Shown here piece by piece: positions 1-7,704 of a stretch of DNA of 64,000 nt (position 1 is the stretch's first letter; each line of letters begins with the position of its first letter). The notes beneath the pieces were generated by a model that saw only the letters and a list, made by a program, of their open reading frames with translations, searched no databases and was not told where the DNA came from. The position numbers were made by a program, and so were the translations under genes. Source of the DNA: Acidimicrobiia bacterium (lineage in GTDB: Bacteria; Actinomycetota; Acidimicrobiia; IMCC26256; JAOSJM01); NCBI GenBank assembly GCA_027494165.1, contig JAOSJM010000005.1:186001-250000 (forward strand), given 5' to 3'.

Positions 1-1
1 C

Positions 2-46
2 TTCGACGCCGAGGTCCGTCGCTTCCTCGCCGGGCTCCCGTCGTGA
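2..46 (+). CDS. 3' end of an unidentified protein (partial)
   Basis: An open frame enters from the left edge and ends at a TGA at 44-46, giving the C-terminal residues FDAEVRRFLAGLPS. The ending resembles the last helix of many alpha/beta-hydrolases, but fourteen residues cannot identify a family. It converges with the minus-strand crotonase that ends at 71, leaving a 24 bp gap. Confidence 0.4.
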   Translation, partial: FDAEVRRFLAGLPS

Positions 47-70
47 CGGGGCCCGGGCCCGTCGCGCGGA

Positions 71-862
71 TCAGCCCGAGGAGCCGGTGATCTCCCCGCG
101 CCAGGCGGCGTACCGCTCGGGGAACTCCGGGCCGAGCAGGGCGATCGCCTGGGAGCGCGCCTCCTCGATCAGGACCGCCTCCTCGATGTCGAGGTCGAGG
201 GCCCGGTAGAGGGCCTGCTTGGTGACCCGCATCGCTCGCTTCGGACCGGTGGCGACCCGCCGGGCGTAGTCCATCGCGTCCGCGAGCGGGTCCTCCACGA
301 TCCGGGCCGCCAGCCCCAGCTCGAGTGCCTCGGCGGCCTCGACGAACCGGCCGGTCAGCATGATGTCGAGCGCCGCGTGCATCGGCACCAGGCGGGGCAG
401 CAACCACGACAGCCCGTAGTCGGGCACGAGCCCCATGCGCACGAACGGCGACATGAACCGGGCGGTCGGCGCCAGGATCCGCAGGTCGCAGGCGAGCGCC
501 ATCCCGAAACCGGCCCCCACCGCCACCCCGTTCACCGCGGCGATCGTGAGCTGGGGAAGGCGGTGGAGCGCCACGACCGGCTCGAGCGTCGACCGGGTGA
601 AGTCCTCGGCGTCGGCGACCTCGGGCCGGCGGAACCCGCTGCAGTGCTCGAGGTCGGCCCCGGCGCAGAACGCGCTCCCCTCACCCGTGACCACGACGAC
701 GGCCGTGTCGGGGTCGTCGCGCAGCTCGGCCCAGGCACCGCCGAGCTCGTCGACCAGCAACCGGTCGTCGAGGGCGTTGCGGCGCTCGGGGCGTCGCAGG
801 GTCACGAGCGCCACCCCCGCGTCGCGCTCGATGGTCAGGCGGGCCGGTTGCCCCTCGGTCAT
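71..862 (-). CDS. Enoyl-CoA hydratase/isomerase (crotonase) family protein
   Basis: This 263-residue protein has the usual length of a single-domain crotonase, which hydrates or isomerises the double bond of an enoyl-CoA thioester in the cytoplasm. The oxyanion-hole signatures CAGADL and GAGFGMALACDL are present, as is the family segment around VPDYGLSWLLPR. In that segment an Asp stands near the usual second catalytic Glu, a pattern seen in isomerase-like members, so the exact reaction is uncertain. The ATG at 862 is preceded by AGGAG. The neighbouring SDR ends 22 bp upstream on the same strand, so the two are probably co-transcribed. The substrate cannot be told from sequence. Confidence 0.9.
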   Translation of the reverse strand: MTEGQPARLTIERDAGVALVTLRRPERRNALDDRLLVDELGGAWAELRDDPDTAVVVVTGEGSAFCAGADLEHCSGFRRPEVADAEDFTRSTLEPVVALHRLPQLTIAAVNGVAVGAGFGMALACDLRILAPTARFMSPFVRMGLVPDYGLSWLLPRLVPMHAALDIMLTGRFVEAAEALELGLAARIVEDPLADAMDYARRVATGPKRAMRVTKQALYRALDLDIEEAVLIEEARSQAIALLGPEFPERYAAWRGEITGSSG

Positions 863-884
863 CTCGTCGCTCCTCTCGAGCCCT

Positions 885-1652
885 CTACAGCACCCACCGG
901 TTGAAGATCCCGCCGTCGACCACGACCACCTGGCCGGTGATCCCCGTGCCGCGCGGACCGGCCAGGAAGACCGCGGCGTTCGCCAGCTCCTCGAGGTCCA
1001 GCGCCCGGCCCCTCGGCGTCGCCGCCGCGGTGGCCGCCATGAGCGCTCCCGTGTCGCCGACGACGGCGGCGGCCGCCTTCGACAGGAACGGGCCGGCCGA
1101 GATCGCGTTGACCCGGATCCCGCGGGGAGCGAGCTCCGACGCCAGGTAGCGGACGATCGTGTCGCCCACGGCCTTGGCGGCCCCGACGGACCCGTACCCG
1201 GGGATCACCCGTTGCGAGCCGATGCTCGTCAGGTAGAGCACGGCCGAGCCCGGCTCCAGGAGCCGGTCGAACGCCTCCACGAGGGCGAGGAGCGAGAGCC
1301 CGCCCGACGCCACGCTCTCGGACACCGCCCGGTGACCGACCTCGAGCATCGGCCCCAGTCGCGGCGCGACCGCCGCGTGGACGAGGACGCTGACGGCGCC
1401 GGCGGTCTCCTCGACCTGCGACACGAGACCCGCCAGGGAGTCCGGCTCGACCAGGTCGCATCGGGCGGAGCGCAGGCCGGGGATCTCCTCGCCGAGCCGC
1501 TCGAGAGGGCTCGGGTCGCTCCGGTACGTGATCCACGGGACGAGCTCGGGGCGATCCGCGGCGAGACCGCGCAGGATCGCTCCCCCGACAGCCCCCGCCG
1601 ACCCGACCACGACGGCGGCACCGCCGGCGCCGCTTCGACCTGTACCACCCAT
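885..1652 (-). CDS. SDR family oxidoreductase with a FabI-like Tyr-x6-Lys active site
   Basis: This 255-residue Rossmann protein has the nucleotide-binding glycines in VVVGSAGAVGGAI near its N-terminus and ends in the SDR-type VVDGGIFNRW segment. Its active site reads YGSVGAAK, with six residues between Tyr and Lys instead of the classical three, and it is followed by RVNAISAGP. That pattern is typical of enoyl-ACP/enoyl-thioester reductases such as FabI and FabL. An enoyl-CoA or enoyl-ACP reductase role is therefore more likely than an alcohol dehydrogenase role, although the substrate is unknown. The ATG at 1652 was chosen because GGGGGAG lies just upstream; an in-frame ATG at 1676 is the alternative. 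It probably shares a transcript with the downstream crotonase. Confidence 0.82.
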   Translation of the reverse strand: MGGTGRSGAGGAAVVVGSAGAVGGAILRGLAADRPELVPWITYRSDPSPLERLGEEIPGLRSARCDLVEPDSLAGLVSQVEETAGAVSVLVHAAVAPRLGPMLEVGHRAVSESVASGGLSLLALVEAFDRLLEPGSAVLYLTSIGSQRVIPGYGSVGAAKAVGDTIVRYLASELAPRGIRVNAISAGPFLSKAAAAVVGDTGALMAATAAATPRGRALDLEELANAAVFLAGPRGTGITGQVVVVDGGIFNRWVL

Positions 1653-1778
1653 CGAGCTCCCCCGGTCGGAGATCATGGATCTACCGTTGAACGTCAAGCT
1701 AGACGTCCCTCGGAGGTCCGTCAACGAGGGGCTCACCTGCTCGCCACCCGCCCGCCGGGTCGCCGCTACCGTTCGAGG

Positions 1779-2402
1779 GTGGTCCGCGACGCCTACCTCG
1801 CCGCCGCGACCGCGGCCGTCGCCCTCGTCGGCGACGAGGCCGTGGCCCGGCGATGGGACGAGCCCTCGGTGCTCGACGGCATGAGCGTCGGCCTGCTGGC
1901 CGGGCACCTGGCCCGCTCGGTCCTCCAGGTCGAGTGGTACCTCGACGCGCCCCTCCCCGACGGCGAGCCGATCACGGCCGAGGCCTACTACGCGCGACTC
2001 GAGGGGACCCGTGACCCCGGGTCGCCCCTCGACGCCGGCGTCCGGTCCCGCAGCGAGGAGGCCGCGTCCGCGGGCCCAGTCGCGCTGCACGACCGTGCGG
2101 CCGCGGCCCGGGACCGCCTCGCCGACCGGCTCCGTCGGGAGCCGCCCGATCGGCGCCTCGAGGCGTTCGGGCGGGTCCTGCTCCTCGACGAGTACCTGCG
2201 CACCCGCTGCGTGGAGCTCGCGGTCCACCTCGACGACCTCGCGCTGAGCGCCTGCCTCGCACCGGCCCCTCCACCGGCCGCGGTCGCGGTGGCCGTCGAC
2301 GTCCTCGTCGGCGCCGCCCGGGAGCGGTCCGGTGACCTCGCCGTGCTCCGGTCCCTCGCCCGGCGCGAGCGCGACCCCCGCGACGCCGTCCGGGTGCTCT
2401 GA
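1779..2402 (+). CDS. MDMPI-domain (mycothiol-dependent maleylpyruvate isomerase-like) protein
   Basis: The 207-residue product matches the DinB-like MDMPI N-terminal fold. It shows an early helix with LAGHLARS and a late helix with RTRCVELAVHLDDLA, which supply the His, Glu and His that bind metal in the family. Characterised members use mycothiol as thiol cofactor in actinobacteria; most paralogues have no known substrate. The GTG at 1779 is the first plausible in-frame start. No ribosome-binding site sits at a proper distance, so the mRNA may be leaderless. The gene is divergent from the SDR start at 1652 and converges on the acyltransferase, with a hairpin between them. Confidence 0.72.
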   Translation: MVRDAYLAAATAAVALVGDEAVARRWDEPSVLDGMSVGLLAGHLARSVLQVEWYLDAPLPDGEPITAEAYYARLEGTRDPGSPLDAGVRSRSEEAASAGPVALHDRAAAARDRLADRLRREPPDRRLEAFGRVLLLDEYLRTRCVELAVHLDDLALSACLAPAPPPAAVAVAVDVLVGAARERSGDLAVLRSLARRERDPRDAVRVL

Positions 2403-2405
2403 CCG

Positions 2406-2422
2406 GGCGGGCGGAGCCCGCC
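2406..2422. terminator. GC-rich hairpin between convergent genes
   Basis: GGCGGGC and GCCCGCC form a perfect 7 bp stem around a GGA loop, placed exactly between the stop codons of two convergent genes at 2402 and 2425. There is no T tract, which is common for actinobacterial terminators. It could serve both strands. Confidence 0.5.
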
Positions 2423-2424
2423 GT

Positions 2425-4384
2425 TCAGAGGTTCGCCTTCACGACCTCGGCGTAGTAGGCGGCACCGGCCGCGGTGAGGTGGTGGCCGTCGCCGGCGAAG
2501 TAGTCGTCGTGCGAGCCGGCCAGCCCCCGCCAGTCGACGAGCACCGAGCCCGGCCAGCGGGCCACCCCCTCGGCCAGCCGCTGGTTCACGAGGCCCTCCC
2601 ACGGGCGGGGCACCCGGGCGGTCAGGAACACGGCCTTCCGGTCGCCGATCACCCGCATCATCTCGTCGAACTGCTCGGCGCTGAACGCCCCGTTCGTACC
2701 CAGGTGGACGACGACCACGGGGCCCAGGAGGTCCTGGAGGGCGTACCAGCGCAGCACCTCGATGGCGTGGGAGAACTGGCGGCTCACCACCGCGTCGACC
2801 CGGATGCCCGGGACGGCGGCCTCGAGCGACCGTTGGGCGCCCAGCATCACGGAGTCACCGATGGCCAGGGGCGGCAGGAGCGGCGGCTCCGGCACGGCCG
2901 GCGCGCCGGCGTTGGCCGCCGTGGCGTCGGGCGGGACGCCCGACGGGGGCGGGGTCGTCTCGGGCGCGGGAGTCGAGGGCTGGGTCGTCGCCGAGGCCGC
3001 AGCGGCCGTCGACGCGGTCGTCGCGCTCGTCTCCGGCGTCGACCCGGTGCCGGGCGTCGCTCCCCCGGCCGGCGCGGTGGTCACCGGCGCCGAGGGGTCG
3101 CCGTCGGCCAGCGCGAGGAGCGTCGGGTCCATCGAGGCCGCCGCCGTCGCCGGTCGCGGTCTCGACGCCATCAGCCCGACGCCGAGCAGCGCCACCACGG
3201 CCGCGACCGCCGTCACCGTGGCCAGCCCCTGGCGGGCGAGCGCGAACCGGCGTCGCCCTCCCGCCTGGCGCAGGGCCGCCCAGTACCGGCCGAGGGCGCC
3301 CTCGCGCGCCGGGCGCTCGACCCACCGGTACGACGCCTCGGCCAGGGCCGCGGTGAGAGCGAGCCGGGCCACGAGGAGCGGCGTGCCGTGGAGGGGCACG
3401 TCGAGGCCCGGCCGGGTGATGGCGTACACCGGCCAGTGCCACAGGTACAGGCTGTAGGAGCGCAGGCCGACCGCCCGCAGCGGGCGCCAGCCCAGCACCT
3501 TCCCCATCAGGGCCGCCGGGTGGACCGCGGCCGCGACGACCAGCAGGGTCGCCGCCGAGACGAGCACGAACCCGCCCCGGTACACGAAGGGGTCGAACTC
3601 GTTGACCCGCGTGAACGACCACGCCAGGACGGCCAGTCCCGCCAGCCCGGCCGCGTCGAGCACCGCGCCGGCCCCGCGCCCCGGCCGGCCCCGGAGGCGG
3701 GAGGGCGCCCACACCATGGCGAGGGCCGCGCCCATGAGGAGCCCTGACGCCCGGGTGTCGGTGCCGTAGTACACCCTCGACGGGTCGGCGTAGGGCTCGA
3801 AGAGGACCGCCATGAGGAGCGCCGAAGCGGCCGCTCCGACGAGCGCGCCCCGGAGCACGGGCTTCCGGCCGAACCGGTGGAGGGCGGCCACGAGCACCGG
3901 CGGCCACAGCAGGTAGAACTGCTCCTCCACCGCCAGCGACCACAGGTGGCGCAGCAGCGGCGGCCGGCCGGCGTCGACGAAGTAGGACTCGTTGCGGACG
4001 ATCTGCCACCAGTTGCTGACGTACGTGAGCGCGGCGGCGACGTCGCCCCGGAGCCGGTCGAGCGCGTCGGGCAGGAGCACGAGCGCGTAGGCGACGGTGA
4101 CCCCGAGCAGCACGAACAGCGCCGGCAGCAGCCGCCTCGCCCTCCGGACCCAGAACTGGCGGAGGCTGACCCGCCCGGTGGACCGCCGCTCGGCGAGGAG
4201 CAGCGAGGTGATCAGGTAGCCGCTGACGGCGAAGAACACCTCGACGCCCAGGAACCCGCCGGGGATCCCCGCGACGTCGGCGTGGTAGAGGAGGACCGCG
4301 ACGACCGCCAGGGCGCGCAGGCCGTCGACGCCCGGCTGGTAGCGCAGGCGCGTCGGGGGGACCGGCGCGGGTCCGGGCGGTCAC
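2425..4384 (-). CDS. Acyltransferase-3/SGNH-hydrolase membrane protein (OafA-like), one frame break
   Basis: The reconstructed 652-residue protein has an N-terminal acyltransferase-3 domain. It opens YQPGVDGLRALAVV, carries the catalytic-type His in LLYHAD, and continues through about ten membrane helices. A Thr/Pro/Ala-rich linker leads to an SGNH esterase-like domain with GDSVM, HLGTNG and DGHHLT. Such proteins O-acetylate surface polysaccharides or lipids. A surplus base in the G run at 4355-4360 separates the GTG start at 4384 (peptide VTARTRAGPP) from the main frame. Removing one base gives a seamless family N-terminus, so a sequencing error is more likely than a pseudogene. No clear ribosome-binding site is visible. 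It looks like a housekeeping envelope gene bordering the catabolic region. Confidence 0.8.
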
Positions 4385-4520
4385 GCCACCATTGTGGCCC
4401 ACGGACGGGCCCGCGCCGCGCTCGTGGCGTGGCCGAGCCGCCACGTGACGGGGTTGCCGCGGAGGGCGAGAGGACCCGGTCGGCGGCGCCCGGCGCCGCA
4501 CGTGGCGGCCCGCCCCCGAC

Positions 4521-4626
4521 CCGGGTGCCTCCACCCCCGCTCAGCGACGGTATCGACACCCGAGACACCAAGCCCGGCGATCCGGGTGCCTCCACCCCCG
4601 CTCAGCGACGGTATCGACACCCGAGA
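4521..4626. repeat. Pair of identical 45 bp direct repeats
   Basis: Positions 4521-4565 and 4582-4626 are identical over 45 bp, separated by a 16 bp unique spacer, giving a 61 bp period. Each unit starts CCGGGTGCC and ends ACACCCGAGA, so CGGGTG and CACCCG at its ends could pair. The repeats sit in the 252 bp gap between the molybdenum oxidoreductase stop and the acyltransferase start. Only two copies exist. They could be terminators, operators or a simple duplication. Confidence 0.9.
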
Positions 4627-4636
4627 GCAGGGGAAG

Positions 4637-7407
4637 CTAGGGCACCGGCTCGACGCTCACGAAGACGCAGCGGTCCGTGGGCACCGGCTGCCACTCCATG
4701 GGCCCGTACCGCAGGTGCCCGTACCCGCCCGCCAGGCCGAGGTACTTCACCATGCCCGGCTCGACGTCGTTGGGTCCCGCCCAGCCCTCGAACATGAACG
4801 GGTCCCATCCGTTGTAGACGGTGACCCCGCCGGGCCGCTGGCCGGGCGAGAGCTTGGCCCGGACGACGAACGACCCCACGTCGTTGCACACCCGGACCCG
4901 CTGGTGGTCGGCGATCCCCTCGCGGGCGGCGTCGTCGGGGTGGAGCACCGCGTGGGGCTCTCCCCGGTGGGTGTGCAGGAGGTGCGGGTTCGCCATGTTC
5001 ATGGCGTGGATCGACCAGCGGTTGTGGCCCGTGGTCATCGCGTACGGGTGGTCGCCGCCCATGGCCGGGGCCTCCTTGTGGACCGGGAGGTCCTCGCCGG
5101 CCTCGACGAACCACGGGTGCTCGATGAGGAACTGGGCCCGGCGGGTGAGGGTCGGGTACGGGTCGCCCCGCTCCACGTGGTAGCGGAAGGCGGTGAAGGC
5201 CTCGTCCTCGGCCGGCCAGGGCGACGCCTGGCCCTTGGCCATGGCGAGGCGCCCCCAGTTGGTGAAGCGGATGACGCCCCGCTCGCGCAGCCGCTCCAGA
5301 TCGGTCCCGGGGGGCAGGACCCCGGCGAAGGCCCCGTCGCGGATCACCTCGTCGGCGACCCGCTCCTGGGTGGGGAGCCCCCGTGGAGGGTGAAGCGGTC
5401 CCAGAGGTCGTCGAGGCGCCGGATCGTGCCGTCACGGTGGCGGAAGCTCTCCATGCCGCGCGCCGCGGCCCGCCGCTCGACGGCCCGGCACAGCTCGGCG
5501 AACATCTCCCACTCGGGCATCGCCTCGCCCAGCGGTGCGGCCGCCGCGTCGGACATCACGAGGGCCATGATCGGGATGTCCATCCCGACCTTCTCGTAGT
5601 GCTGGGCCGCCGGGAGCACGATGTCGGACTGCAGCGCGGTCGCCGACATCCGGACGTCGATCGTCACGATCTTGCGGAGCTTGGGCCACAGGTGCTCGAG
5701 AACGATCCCGCGACCGCCCCGCGTGCGCCGCAGCATGTTCCCGCCGCACTCGAACAGGACCCGCGGCGGCGTCTCGGGGCGCGGCCGGGCGACCCGGTCC
5801 CACCACCCGGCCTCGAGCGCCTCCTGGAAGTACTCGTCGAAGCGCCGCGCCATGGCCGGGTCGTTGAACCGGGGATCGTTCCAGCGCTCGGCGAACCCGC
5901 AGTGCCAGTACCAGAGGAACACCGGTGGGGCCATCTGCCCTCCGGTGACCGCCCCCCGCCACATCTCCAGCGACACGAGCTCGTCGGTCATCGTCGGGTC
6001 GTCGGCGCGCAGCTGGGCCTCGATCTCGTCGAGGGCCGCCAGGACCTGCTCGGCCGCCGCCGCGCCGACCGCGGGCTTGGCCCCCGTGATCATCTGGCCG
6101 TCGATCTGGGTGGTGGCCCAGCAGTTGATCCCGGCGCCGTGGCGTCCCCAGTTGCCGGTGAGCCCGAGCAGCAGGTTCATGGTCCGCTGGTACAGGTCGG
6201 AGTGGTAGGCCTTGTTGGCCCCCATCCCCATGAGGATCCGGGTGCGGCCCCCACCGATCTTGCGGGCGAGGGCGCGCAGCACCTCGGGGTGGGTCCCGGC
6301 GATCTCCTGGACCCGCTCGGGCGTGTAGTCGGCCAGGAGCACCCGCAGCCGCTCCATGAGGGGGCGCACCTCGACCGTGGAGCCGTCGAGCAGGGTCACG
6401 GTGGCCGAGCCCGACAGGGCCGGCTCGTAGTCGCAGAGCAGGTTGGCCCGGCTGGCCTCGACCGGGCCGCGGTCGGGGTCGAGGTGGAAGAACTGGTCGT
6501 CGCGCCCACCCTCCACCAGGTCGGACCGGCGCAGGAACCGCTGGGTGTCGCTCCGCACGAGCAGCGAGAGGTCGGTCTGGGTGCGGACGAAGTCCTCGTC
6601 GACCAGCCCCTCCTCCACGACGACCTGGCACATCGCCAGGGCCACCGCGGCGTCGGTCCCCCACCGCACGGGCACGTGGTAGTCGACGTGGCTGTGGCTG
6701 GGGCTCACGTCGGGAGCGAAGAGCACGAGCTCGGTGCCCTTGTAGCGGGCCTCGCTGAAGAAGTGGAAGAACGGGATGGTCGTGTAGGCCGGGTTGACGT
6801 GCCAGAACACGAGCACGTCGGAGTTGAAGAGCTCGGCCTCGTCCTGCCACGGGAAGAACTTCCCGAACACGAGGTGGTGCCCGGGGGCGAAGTCGTTGAT
6901 GGAGCCGTTCAGGTCGGTGATGGTGCCGCCGAGCAGGCCGAGGAACCGGTCGACGGCCATCACCCCGGCGCCGATCTCGGGCGTGCCCTCCTTGAGGATC
7001 GACTCGGGGCCCTCCTCCTCGATCGTGTCGAGCACCGCGTCGGCGATCTCGTCGAGCGCCTCGTCCCAGGTGATGCGCTCCCACTGCCCGCTGCCCCGCT
7101 CGCCGACCCGGCGCAGCGGGTACAGGAGCCGGTCGGGGGCCTCGAGTTGAGCACTCCAGGCCGCCCCCTTGTTGCAGCCCATCGGGTGGTGGTCGGGGGT
7201 GCCCGCGACCGACCGGCCGTCGCCGGGGATCGGTCCGGCGACCTCCTCGCGCACGACCTTGCCGTCCCGCAGGTACACGCGGTAGCGGCACCCCCCGGGG
7301 TAGCAGTCGACGCAGTGGGAGCCCCACGCGACGCCGTCGAACCCGATGCGCTCGCGGTAGCGCCCCTCGAAGGTCCGCTGGGGCTGGGACTGCTCGACCG
7401 TCGTCAT
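4637..7407 (-). CDS. Molybdopterin oxidoreductase catalytic subunit, type II DMSO-reductase-like (orphan), one frame break
   Basis: The reconstructed protein is about 923 residues. The N-terminus binds an FS0-type [4Fe-4S] cluster: SHCVDCYPGGC supplies His and two Cys, and HPMGCNKGA a further Cys. The segment INDFAPGHH places Asp172 where NarG and other type II enzymes use Asp to bind Mo. The C-terminal dinucleotide-binding domain holds MTTGHNRWSIHA and the NDVGSF segment. A missing base in the C run at 5378-5382 (residues WDRFTLHGG) splits the gene; adding one restores the domain without a gap. The ATG at 7407 follows GGAGG. No twin-arginine signal is present, so a cytoplasmic location is expected. 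No Fe-S partner is adjacent; the beta subunit at 20581 is the only candidate in the window. The substrate is unknown, but hydrocarbon or steroid hydroxylases of this family fit the context. Confidence 0.85.
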
Positions 7408-7704
7408 CCGCGGACCTCCGCGCTCGGGGGCCGGCCGAGCCGGCGCTCGTCGCCGGCCCGGTGCGGGGACCATCGTGATGCTAGGCAGGAAATCGACCGT
7501 TTCGCCAGGATCCCCGTGGCCGCCGATCGGCTCGTACCAGCGAGGGGAACGACGCCGGCGCGAGGGCCAGGTCGAGCCCGGTCCCGGCCGCTCCACGCGT
7601 CCAGGCGCCACGCGCCCGACCGACCCCGTCCTCCCCCGCGAGCGGTCGACCGCTCCGGAGGCCGTCGGCGGTGAGGCGATCCGCCGGCCGCCTCGCGGGG
7701 TGTG
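7408..7704. other. 297 bp intergenic gap without recognised gene
   Basis: The space between the LivHMG stop and the molybdenum subunit start was read on both strands. No convincing reading frame, hairpin or copy of the GAACTACG element was found. The promoter of the molybdenum gene presumably lies here, but no box can be assigned. Confidence 0.5.

Noticed and set aside
4521-4626. Possible CRISPR array from the 45 bp direct repeats
   Set aside because: There are only two repeats with a 16 bp spacer, and no cas genes are nearby.
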